From Flavobacteriales bacterium (GTDB lineage Bacteria; Bacteroidota; Bacteroidia; Flavobacteriales; BACL11), in assembly GCA_018664745.1 (NCBI GenBank), contig JABJNS010000111.1, forward strand, positions 1 through 6,304: 6,304 nt of DNA, read 5' to 3'. The position numbers and the translations under genes are program-made. Below are positions 1 to 6,060 of the stretch, in pieces (positions within the stretch are counted from its first letter, which is position 1; each line of letters starts with the position of its first letter). A model generated the notes under the pieces. The model did no database searches and was not told the origin of the DNA. It saw nothing but the letters and a program-made list of their open reading frames with translations.

Positions 1-896
1 CCACATTTGTAGGTTTGTATGGGATGATTGTATTGTTTGGCAGCAATACTAAGATTTAGCTCTCTACTACTCATAGAGGTAAGATGCGAAAAAGTATCGC
101 CCCTTCCAATGCCTAAATAAAAGGCAATTGGTCCTAAGCCGTGTGTGGTGTAGAAATTACCATCACGCTCAGCATGTTCGTGCAAGCGCCATTGTCCTTC
201 ATAGTAAGTATCATGCAGCAATAAATCCCTTAAATCATGAAGATAAGCCCCTTCAGTATGTGTTATGTCGCCAAATACGCCTTCTTGTATCATATTTAAT
301 ACCCAAAGCTCTTCTTCATTATAATTGCAATTTTCCATCATCATGCAATGTTTTTGGGTGCGTTCAGCCGTTTCAATTATTTTCCAACAATCCTCAATAG
401 TAGAAGCAACTGGCACTTCACTACCAACATGCTTTCCGTTTTCCATGGAATAGATTGCCATTGGTGTGTGCAAATCCCAAGGAGTTGCAATAATGACTAA
501 ATCAATATCATCTCTTGTAGTTAGCTTTTTCCATTCACTTGCAGATTGGTAGTATAGGCTAGGTTTTTTGTTTTGCCAAATGGCTAATTTTTCAGCTGCT
601 TTATTTACTTTTTTCTCAGATATATCTGATAGTGCAATTATTTCCGCCATTTCATTCTCCACTAAATATTGAAACATTTCAAGTAAGGTATTTCCTCTGT
701 TACCAAGCCCAATAATTCCAACTCTTACTTTTTTAATAGGATCGGCAGAAAAGCCAAACATACTTCCGTTAACAGCTCGTTTTGTATTGTTTATTAACTC
801 CTGAATAGTAGTGTTGTCAGCTCCTAATGAGGTGAAGGGTAGGCCTATAACAGCACTTGCACCTATTAATGATTGCAGGAAATCTTTTCTTTGCAT
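1..896 (-). CDS. GH109-like Gfo/Idh/MocA family protein (probable alpha-N-acetylgalactosaminidase), C-terminus cut by window edge
   Basis: The first 298 codons are present; family members are roughly 430-470 residues, so about a third lies off the left edge. The ATG at 896-894 is the first possible one, because an in-frame TAA sits nine bases upstream. Residues 1-26 look like an export signal (MQRKDFLQSLIGAS..., small residues near 25), Tat-like but with RK instead of RR. A Rossmann dinucleotide loop follows at 60-68 (GIIGLGNRG), then ATPWDLHTP at 137-145, ENGKHVGSEVP at 152-162, HCMMMENCNY at 183-192, GAYLHDLRD at 216-224 and THGLGP at 251-256. I recognise this series as typical of GH109, whose members use bound NAD to cleave terminal alpha-GalNAc by an oxidation-elimination mechanism (family knowledge). 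Y192, H220 and H252 are candidate active-site residues. An oxidoreductase of the same superfamily remains possible. It is divergent from the glucosaminidase gene. Confidence 0.85.
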   Translation of the reverse strand, partial: MQRKDFLQSLIGASAVIGLPFTSLGADNTTIQELINNTKRAVNGSMFGFSADPIKKVRVGIIGLGNRGNTLLEMFQYLVENEMAEIIALSDISEKKVNKAAEKLAIWQNKKPSLYYQSASEWKKLTTRDDIDLVIIATPWDLHTPMAIYSMENGKHVGSEVPVASTIEDCWKIIETAERTQKHCMMMENCNYNEEELWVLNMIQEGVFGDITHTEGAYLHDLRDLLLHDTYYEGQWRLHEHAERDGNFYTTHGLGPIAFYLGIGRGDTFSHLTSMSSRELNLSIAAKQYNHPIQTYKC

Positions 897-920
897 ATTA
901 ACTTATTAAAATTATGTGTT

Positions 921-928
921 CAAATATA
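921..928 (-). promoter_or_regulatory. Candidate -7 box for the GH109-like gene
   Basis: On the minus strand this reads TATATTTG, a full match to the Bacteroidota -7 consensus TAnnTTTG, 24 bases before the ATG at 896. That leaves a leader of roughly 20 bases. No TTG lies at the usual 17-23 base spacing upstream; only a T-run (943-948) is near, so the -33 element is weak. AT-richness makes chance matches fairly common. Confidence 0.4.
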
Positions 929-975
929 TATTTTTTGGATGTAAAAAACTTGAATGGCTTTTCTATTTTAGTATC

Positions 976-1848
976 ATGAAAAATAGCCTTTTGACTTTAT
1001 TGTTGTTTTCTACTTTGTTGGCTACCGCACAGAATAAGACTGAAAACTATATTGCAAAGTACAGTAGTGCTGCTGTAGCTGAAATGGATAGATGTGGAAT
1101 TCCTGCTTCAATTACACTAGCACAGGGTATATTGGAAAGTGGAAATGGAGAAAGCAGACTAGCAGTAGAAGGTAAAAATCATTTTGGAATAAAATGTCAT
1201 AGCAATTGGAATGGTAAAACGATTATTGAGGATGATGATGAAAAAGGAGAGTGCTTTAGGAAGTACAGTAAAGTGTCAGAATCTTACAGAGATCATTCAC
1301 TTTTTTTAACACAAAGAGGGCGTTATTCTTTTTTGTTTGAATACCAAAAAACAGATTATAAAAAATGGGCTAAAGGGCTTAAAAAAGCAGGTTATGCTAC
1401 TAATCCTAAATACCCAACATTATTGATTGATTTGATAGAACGCTATGATTTGACTAGGTTTGATAAAGGAGAATCACAAGGTAAGCAACTCTACTTTGCA
1501 CATACTTACGGCTTACCTTATTTAACAGGATTAGGAATTTATTATTTTAATAAAAAAACAGTTTTACTTACTGAGCTAAATACATCTTTTGCATTCTCAG
1601 GAGCTAATGTAGGGTATCATTATGAGCTGTTTAATAAGTTTTACACGGGAGCAAATACTGGGATTATATATTTACCTACTAAAGAAAAAACTATTGCACC
1701 TCAAATATCAGCAGAGTTGATGTATAGAAAATCAAGTAAAAACAAGCGCTTTAACTCTGTGTTAATAAGAGGAGGGGTACAATTTCCTTTAGCTGAAATG
1801 GATTATAAAATAATCCCTTATTTGAGTTTAACTTATCTAATTGACTGA
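976..1848 (+). CDS. Secreted GH73-type glucosaminidase (peptidoglycan hydrolase) with C-terminal beta-strand domain
   Basis: The 290-residue protein starts at the ATG at 976. The in-frame ATG at 916 would put 20 extra residues in front of a clean signal peptide (MKNSLLTLLLFSTLLATAQ, cleavage probably after A18). Residues 25-162 form a glucosaminidase (GH73/FlgJ-like) domain that cleaves beta-1,4 links next to N-acetylglucosamine in peptidoglycan. Visible motifs are CGIPASITLAQGILESGNGE (40-59) with E54 as likely catalytic acid, NHFGIKCH (68-75), DDDEKGECFRKY (86-97), SYRDHSLFL (103-111) and AGYATNPKYP (138-147). C74 and C93 could form a disulfide in the periplasm. The usual LysM repeats of such enzymes are absent. 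Instead residues 168-290 are alternating aromatic/hydrophobic strands with short turns, like part of an outer-membrane barrel. Its 3' end overlaps the convergent gene by 12 bases. No good promoter is seen; the best upstream -7-like string (TATTTTTTG, 929-937) is one base too long. Confidence 0.88.
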   Translation: MKNSLLTLLLFSTLLATAQNKTENYIAKYSSAAVAEMDRCGIPASITLAQGILESGNGESRLAVEGKNHFGIKCHSNWNGKTIIEDDDEKGECFRKYSKVSESYRDHSLFLTQRGRYSFLFEYQKTDYKKWAKGLKKAGYATNPKYPTLLIDLIERYDLTRFDKGESQGKQLYFAHTYGLPYLTGLGIYYFNKKTVLLTELNTSFAFSGANVGYHYELFNKFYTGANTGIIYLPTKEKTIAPQISAELMYRKSSKNKRFNSVLIRGGVQFPLAEMDYKIIPYLSLTYLID

Positions 1849-4482
1849 CCCTAATTCGTAATTGTAAATAAACCCATTTTTACTATTTATGAGATTTACT
1901 TTATTGTTGTTGTCAATATCATCTATATTGAAAAAGCCATCACTATCGATAGGGAAGCCATCAACTAAACCATAGGTGTTGTATAGGTAAAGTTTGTTTT
2001 TAGTAGTTACTCCTAAGAATTCTCCAGCTTTTTTAATACTCGTAATTTCACTATCCAAAGTAAAACTGTAGATGCTTTTAAAATCTAAAACATCAATAAT
2101 ATAAAGTTGAGAGTTGTTACTGTAAATTAAGTTATAGCTATTAGGATCAGAAAGAACTTTATCCTTTACTATTTTGGCGCATAACAATTTACTACTTGAA
2201 TTTAATTCAGGCAGTATAGTAGTGCTTGAATTAGCATCTAATGTTCCTCTCCATAATCTTCCTTCAGTAGTAATAGCGTAAAGTGTTCCATTTTTATCTT
2301 TTTGAATTGGGTTGTTATTGAACTGAATTCCTGCTTCAAATTTCACTCTTTCGCTACCATTAATAGCTAATAGTTGTGTGCTGCTATTGTTCCTTTCAGC
2401 AATGATATAATCCTTGGTGCCTATCCTGTAATAATTTGGAGTTTGCTGGATTCTATTACTGTTCTTTTCATATTTCCAACCCTTTACTTTCTTGCCTTTT
2501 TTATCTAGGTTATAGATGTTGTTATCCTCACCAATAATAAGGATACGGTATTTTTTAGTATTGTTATAGTCAAACAGAGCATGTCCAATTGTTGTGTTGC
2601 TAGGTAGTAATTGAGGGAAATCATCAACATGTTTACCATTTCTATCAATTAAATATAACTGATTTTCAGTATTGAATAGGCATTGGTATTTATTGTTTTT
2701 GTAAGCATCAATGCTTGATATTTTCCCTAGTATTCTTGAGTTCAATTGAAGGCTCCATAGTTCTTCACCTTTGGAGTTTATTGCAAATACTTTATAATCA
2801 TCATTCTGTACGATTATCATTTTTTCTTTAGTGAAATGATTGTACACAAATTGAGGGTTCATACTAACACTTGTATCCAGTTGTACAAACCATTCCTCTT
2901 TTATTGATTCTTTAAAATCAGCATCATAAAACAGATTGATATTGTTAAGGATTAAGTCCTTTTTACTTGTCATTTGTAGGGAAAAAGCAGTGAATTTTGC
3001 TAAAGAATCAGTATTGAAATTAAGATTTTTACTATAAGAAGCTTGTAGTTTGTCTTTTAGAGCATTAGCAATTTTTCCTGGGTTTATGTAGAAAAGCAGA
3101 TTTGATTTAGCAGATAAATAGCTGTCATAGTTACTAAAATGTTGGCTGTTGGCTAAAGTGTTATCACTTATGTAGTTGTCAATTAGGTATTCCAAAGAAG
3201 CGATAGTGCTACCAAAAATAAAATAATCGTCAATAATAGTGAAGTAGGGAGTGTTGTTGTTAAACAAGTCCCCAAATAACTGAGCAGTGATATTAGCATC
3301 ATTAATGCTATTTATACTGTAGTTCTCATATTCTTTGTTGTCAGCAACTAAACCTTGCATTAGGCTACTTGCAGTTATTGAATTTTTACTTTTAAAGAAA
3401 GCATATTTCTGCAGGCTACTTTGGGTAGCTGAAGTATTAAAAATTCCTGCTTCACCCTCAAGTTCATTAATAAACTCATTGTAGTTTACATTACTACTGT
3501 CTTGTACTAATTTTCTGTGTTTGTCCCAACTCCAGAAATTATTTTGTTGTTGTAGTATTTTATTTTTCTTTTCAAATAATTGTTTTGCATTATTAAACCC
3601 GATACTAAAAAGTAGGGAAGTATTTTCAGGAATGATAGTTGTAATTCCTATAGGCTCAGCCGATTGATTGCTGAGCACATCAGTAAAATTAGTGGTGGAT
3701 TTATTAAAAGCACTAAAACCATTGGCGATAATAAGTTTGTTTTTTATGCTAAGATCAGTGGCTACCCATCCTGAAAAATCAGAAGTAGTTATTGCTTTAC
3801 TGCTAAATACATTGCTGTATTCAAATAAGGAATTATAGTTGTAAAAAAGATTGATATCAGCTGATTTGCTAATGGTATTATAAGCAATACTAAAAGAAGG
3901 ATTTGTAGTTAATTTATCTTCAGCAACACTAGCTCGTATAGCATCTTCAACCAACATTTTGTTTTCTGAAAAGAATACAATATCTCCTTTAAAACTTAAA
4001 AAAAGTGTTCTTCCTTTGTGTACTATTTCAAAAATAGCTTGGTTGTTGTATTGTCCCTCTGAAATTAGGTTGCCAAGTAAATTATAGACCTGAGCATTGT
4101 TAAGTGCTGCTTTTCGTTCAAAATTACTACTGAAAAGTAATCCGCTATTGTTGGCGCCAACTTTATGGAAAGAAACAAAAAGGGTATGGGTTTTGAAAAT
4201 AAGTGGATGTTGAGCGTAAAAACTACTAATTCCTTTGATGTAATTATTGATGCTGTCTAATGTGCTGATATTGCGTAAGTGTCCCCAAATATCAGTAGTA
4301 TTTAAGGTGTTGTAAAGCGCATCAGCATCATTGCATTGTAGGATTATTGCTGCATTGGTAGGAATAATATTTAGTGGGTTTTCTGTATTTTCAGTAACTT
4401 GCTTGTAGCTGTTGTACCCTATGAATAGGATGATAAAAATCAGAATAATTGGAGTAGCAATTTTTAGTATTTTACTAAGCAT
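1837..4482 (-). CDS. Large membrane-anchored protein: duplicated DUF3352-like domain plus C-terminal beta-propeller-like region
   Basis: This 881-residue protein has no function I can name. Residues 5-25 form one hydrophobic segment after a short basic N-terminus (MLSKILKIAT), so it is probably a signal anchor with the bulk outside the cytoplasm. Residues 38-475 hold two related units. IPTNAAIIL (40-48) matches IPENTSLLF (284-292), and the block 167-214 (ending NLFY) matches 419-465 (ending LLFY) at an offset of about 251 residues. The set-up resembles proteins annotated DUF3352 in Bacteroidota, but that link is from memory. Residues 550-881 carry about eight blade-like repeats of the PQQ/quinoprotein type, such as KVFAINSKGEELWSLQL (564-580), LYLIDRNGK (609-617), IYNLDKKGK (656-664) and LYAITTEGRLW (734-744). 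They end in an FG-GAP-like stretch, GFPIDSDGFFNIDDIDNNN (842-860). Such propellers usually bind proteins or ligands. It lies 36 bases after rnhB, probably in the same operon. Confidence 0.8.
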   Translation of the reverse strand: MLSKILKIATPIILIFIILFIGYNSYKQVTENTENPLNIIPTNAAIILQCNDADALYNTLNTTDIWGHLRNISTLDSINNYIKGISSFYAQHPLIFKTHTLFVSFHKVGANNSGLLFSSNFERKAALNNAQVYNLLGNLISEGQYNNQAIFEIVHKGRTLFLSFKGDIVFFSENKMLVEDAIRASVAEDKLTTNPSFSIAYNTISKSADINLFYNYNSLFEYSNVFSSKAITTSDFSGWVATDLSIKNKLIIANGFSAFNKSTTNFTDVLSNQSAEPIGITTIIPENTSLLFSIGFNNAKQLFEKKNKILQQQNNFWSWDKHRKLVQDSSNVNYNEFINELEGEAGIFNTSATQSSLQKYAFFKSKNSITASSLMQGLVADNKEYENYSINSINDANITAQLFGDLFNNNTPYFTIIDDYFIFGSTIASLEYLIDNYISDNTLANSQHFSNYDSYLSAKSNLLFYINPGKIANALKDKLQASYSKNLNFNTDSLAKFTAFSLQMTSKKDLILNNINLFYDADFKESIKEEWFVQLDTSVSMNPQFVYNHFTKEKMIIVQNDDYKVFAINSKGEELWSLQLNSRILGKISSIDAYKNNKYQCLFNTENQLYLIDRNGKHVDDFPQLLPSNTTIGHALFDYNNTKKYRILIIGEDNNIYNLDKKGKKVKGWKYEKNSNRIQQTPNYYRIGTKDYIIAERNNSSTQLLAINGSERVKFEAGIQFNNNPIQKDKNGTLYAITTEGRLWRGTLDANSSTTILPELNSSSKLLCAKIVKDKVLSDPNSYNLIYSNNSQLYIIDVLDFKSIYSFTLDSEITSIKKAGEFLGVTTKNKLYLYNTYGLVDGFPIDSDGFFNIDDIDNNNKVNLINSKNGFIYNYELGSVN

Positions 4483-4505
4483 AGTGGTGTTTGAAATCAG
4501 AACCC

Positions 4506-4513
4506 CAAAATTA
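4506..4513 (-). promoter_or_regulatory. Possible internal -7 box before the 881-residue protein
   Basis: In the 36-base gap between rnhB and the next gene the minus strand reads TAATTTTG, a match to TAnnTTTG, 23 bases before the ATG at 4482. There is no TTG at the expected upstream distance. It could add a second start point for the last gene of the unit, but a chance match in AT-rich DNA is quite possible. Confidence 0.28.
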
Positions 4514-4518
4514 GTAAT

Positions 4519-5115
4519 TTATATGTTTAAAACGAGCTGAGTAGGAAGTAGTTGAAAACTTTTTCTGTGATGATTATTTGCACCAAATTCTACTATTGCT
4601 TTTCTGTGTTGTTTAGTAGGGTAACCCTTGTTTTGTTTCCAGTTATAGGCAGGGAATTTAGTGTCTAACTCCTTCATGATGTCATCTCGGTAAGTTTTAG
4701 CTAGTACAGATGCAGCAGCAATGGATAGATATTTTCCATCTCCTTTAATTATACACTCGTGTGGAATTTCAGGGTAAGTATTGAAACGATTACCATCAAT
4801 CAACAAGAGTTCTGCTTTTGTATTTAAACCCTCAATAGCCCTATGCATAGCCAAAAAAGAAGCATTCAGGATATTTATTTCATCAATTTCAGAAGGGGAT
4901 ACAATACCTACTGCCCAAGCTATCGCTTCTTTTTCAATGATAGGGCGTAATAGTTCTCTTTTCTTTTCGGATAGGACTTTACTATCGTTCAGTATCTTGT
5001 TTTTGAATTTTTTGGGTAAAATTACTGCTGCAGCTACTACTGGTCCTGACAAACAGCCTCTACCTGCCTCATCACAACCAGCAATTATTAGCTTTGATTT
5101 GTAGTGCTTTAACAT
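4519..5115 (-). CDS. rnhB: Ribonuclease HII
   Basis: A 198-residue protein, normal length for bacterial RNase HII. It cuts the RNA strand of RNA/DNA hybrids and opens DNA 5' of single embedded ribonucleotides, starting ribonucleotide excision repair in the cytoplasm. All hallmarks are present: IAGCDEAGRGCLSGPVVAAA (11-30) with catalytic D15 and E16 and the GRG loop at 18-20, NDSKVLSEKKRE (43-54), LLIDGNRF (104-111) with D107, KGDGKYLSIAAASVLAKTYRD (124-144) with D126, and the conserved tyrosine Y165 in NKGYPTKQHRKAI (162-174). The four carboxylates D15, E16, D107 and D126 complete the metal site, so the enzyme should be active. The ATG at 5115 follows the stop of the upstream gene with no gap (TAGATG). 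No separate promoter or ribosome binding site is seen, which suggests translational coupling. Confidence 0.97.
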   Translation of the reverse strand: MLKHYKSKLIIAGCDEAGRGCLSGPVVAAAVILPKKFKNKILNDSKVLSEKKRELLRPIIEKEAIAWAVGIVSPSEIDEINILNASFLAMHRAIEGLNTKAELLLIDGNRFNTYPEIPHECIIKGDGKYLSIAAASVLAKTYRDDIMKELDTKFPAYNWKQNKGYPTKQHRKAIVEFGANNHHRKSFQLLPTQLVLNI

Positions 5116-6000
5116 CTATCTAGGAACTAATCCTCTTTTAGGTTTTTTAACTCTTTTTGTTTTCTGCTGATTTCTGATATCTACATCTTGCTCAAGCCAC
5201 CATTTTCCTTTTTTGTATTGGTAGGCGTTAAAAGTCCCTTCAGGAATATAGTATTCTTCTAAGCCTGTTAAGTCTTTTCTTGGTGGTACTAAGTGGTTGA
5301 ATACTATCCTTTGTTCTTTGCTGTGGTATTTTACACTAATACTCGTTTTAGAGTCATATTCTAGTATGACCCTTTTCTTACTTTCCTTTTTGTTCTGCTT
5401 AAAGATAGGAAGACCAAATTTGATTTTATTCTTCCCTGAAAAGTACATGACATCCATTATCTTTTTGGTGCTGTAGCCATCATTTCCATCCCAGGATAGG
5501 AGGGTGTAGTATTTCCTTCCTGCTTTTTTGATGTATGCAATTTGGTAGTAAAGTCCACCATACCAATTTTTAGCATCTAAATCTTCCTGCTCGGCATTAC
5601 GAATATTAGCAGAATTGTCCACTAGTGGGATAACTTCATAACGCTTACGCTTTTTATTGTGGTAATGTACAATCCCAAAGTATTCGTAACTACCATTATC
5701 CTTTTTTAGTAGCCAATTGAAAATACGAAAAGTATTGTCAGGAGGTGTAATACGAGCAATAGTAACTAGGGAATCAAAAGGGAATTTGAAGGATTTTTCG
5801 TATTGAAGTACTTCAGTAAGGTTAGTGATGAATGCGGTATTGGCTATGCGTTTTTCAGCCTCTGTTTCTGCATTCATTATTTGGTGTGCCATTACCTTTA
5901 GGGTGTCCTCATATTCTGCAAAAAGGCTGTTGTTTCCTTTTTGGGCGAAAGATGAAATGCAAAGGAATGCAAGAATGTTAATTAATATTGTTTTTTTCAT
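5116..6000 (-). CDS. Exported protein of unknown function, first gene of the rnhB unit
   Basis: A 294-residue protein that I do not assign to a named family. Residues 1-19 are a clear signal peptide (MKKTILINILAFLCISSFA, cleavage before Q20). C14 is not in a lipobox, so a soluble periplasmic or secreted protein is more likely than a lipoprotein. Residues 28-70 are probably helical. Residues 90-200 are rich in aromatics and likely beta, with FRIFNWLLKKDNGSYEYFGI (91-110), NWYGGLYYQIAYIKKAGRKY (145-164) and the loop LLSWDGNDGYSTKKIMDV (167-184). The C-terminal tail (about 277-294) is strongly basic. I see no catalytic motif or membrane segment. It shares its direction with rnhB and touches it directly, and it has the best promoter in the window upstream. 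Similar unnamed exported proteins occur in Bacteroidota, as far as I recall. Confidence 0.8.
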   Translation of the reverse strand: MKKTILINILAFLCISSFAQKGNNSLFAEYEDTLKVMAHQIMNAETEAEKRIANTAFITNLTEVLQYEKSFKFPFDSLVTIARITPPDNTFRIFNWLLKKDNGSYEYFGIVHYHNKKRKRYEVIPLVDNSANIRNAEQEDLDAKNWYGGLYYQIAYIKKAGRKYYTLLSWDGNDGYSTKKIMDVMYFSGKNKIKFGLPIFKQNKKESKKRVILEYDSKTSISVKYHSKEQRIVFNHLVPPRKDLTGLEEYYIPEGTFNAYQYKKGKWWLEQDVDIRNQQKTKRVKKPKRGLVPR

Positions 6001-6022
6001 TTAGCAGATGGTGACAAAAAAT

Positions 6023-6030
6023 TACTTTTG
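6023..6030 (+). promoter_or_regulatory. Candidate -7 box for the acyl-CoA reductase gene
   Basis: The plus strand reads TACTTTTG, a full TAnnTTTG match, 18 bases before the ATG at 6049. The transcript would start near 6036 with a leader of only about 13 bases. The -33 side is poor: TTA (6001-6003) at 19 bases is the closest to TTG. It faces the opposite -7 box at 6033-6040 with two bases between them. Confidence 0.42.
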
Positions 6031-6032
6031 CA

Positions 6033-6060
6033 CAAAGATAATTATTTGATGAATTTACAA
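6033..6060 (-). promoter_or_regulatory. Bacteroidota-type promoter for the minus-strand rnhB unit
   Basis: On the minus strand TTG (6060-6058), then 17 bases, then TATCTTTG (6040-6033) match the known Flavobacterium consensus TTG-N17-23-TAnnTTTG. A second TTG at 6064-6062 would give a 21-base spacer. Transcription would start near 6026-6028, leaving a leader of about 27 bases before the ATG at 6000. This is the best-supported promoter in the window. The TTG elements lie inside the first codons of the divergent acyl-CoA reductase gene. Confidence 0.6.

Noticed and set aside
128..400. A 90-codon open frame on the plus strand.
   Set aside because: It lies wholly inside the GH109-like gene on the other strand, resembles no protein I know, and its low-complexity composition fits an antisense shadow.
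929..937. TATTTTTTG as a -7 box for the glucosaminidase gene.
   Set aside because: It has one base too many between TA and TTTG, and no TTG lies at the right distance upstream, so it was not listed as a feature.
916..975. A 20-residue N-terminal extension of the glucosaminidase from the upstream ATG at 916.
   Set aside because: The residues are rich in aromatics and would precede a standard signal peptide that begins at the ATG at 976. The stretch also overlaps the candidate promoter of the divergent gene.
1849..1960. Search for a rho-independent terminator after the glucosaminidase gene.
   Set aside because: No GC-rich hairpin followed by a T-run is visible; the region is coding sequence of the convergent gene.
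4781..5104. A 107-codon open frame on the plus strand.
   Set aside because: It is antisense to rnhB, whose catalytic motifs are all intact in the minus-strand frame; the plus frame shows no recognisable motif.
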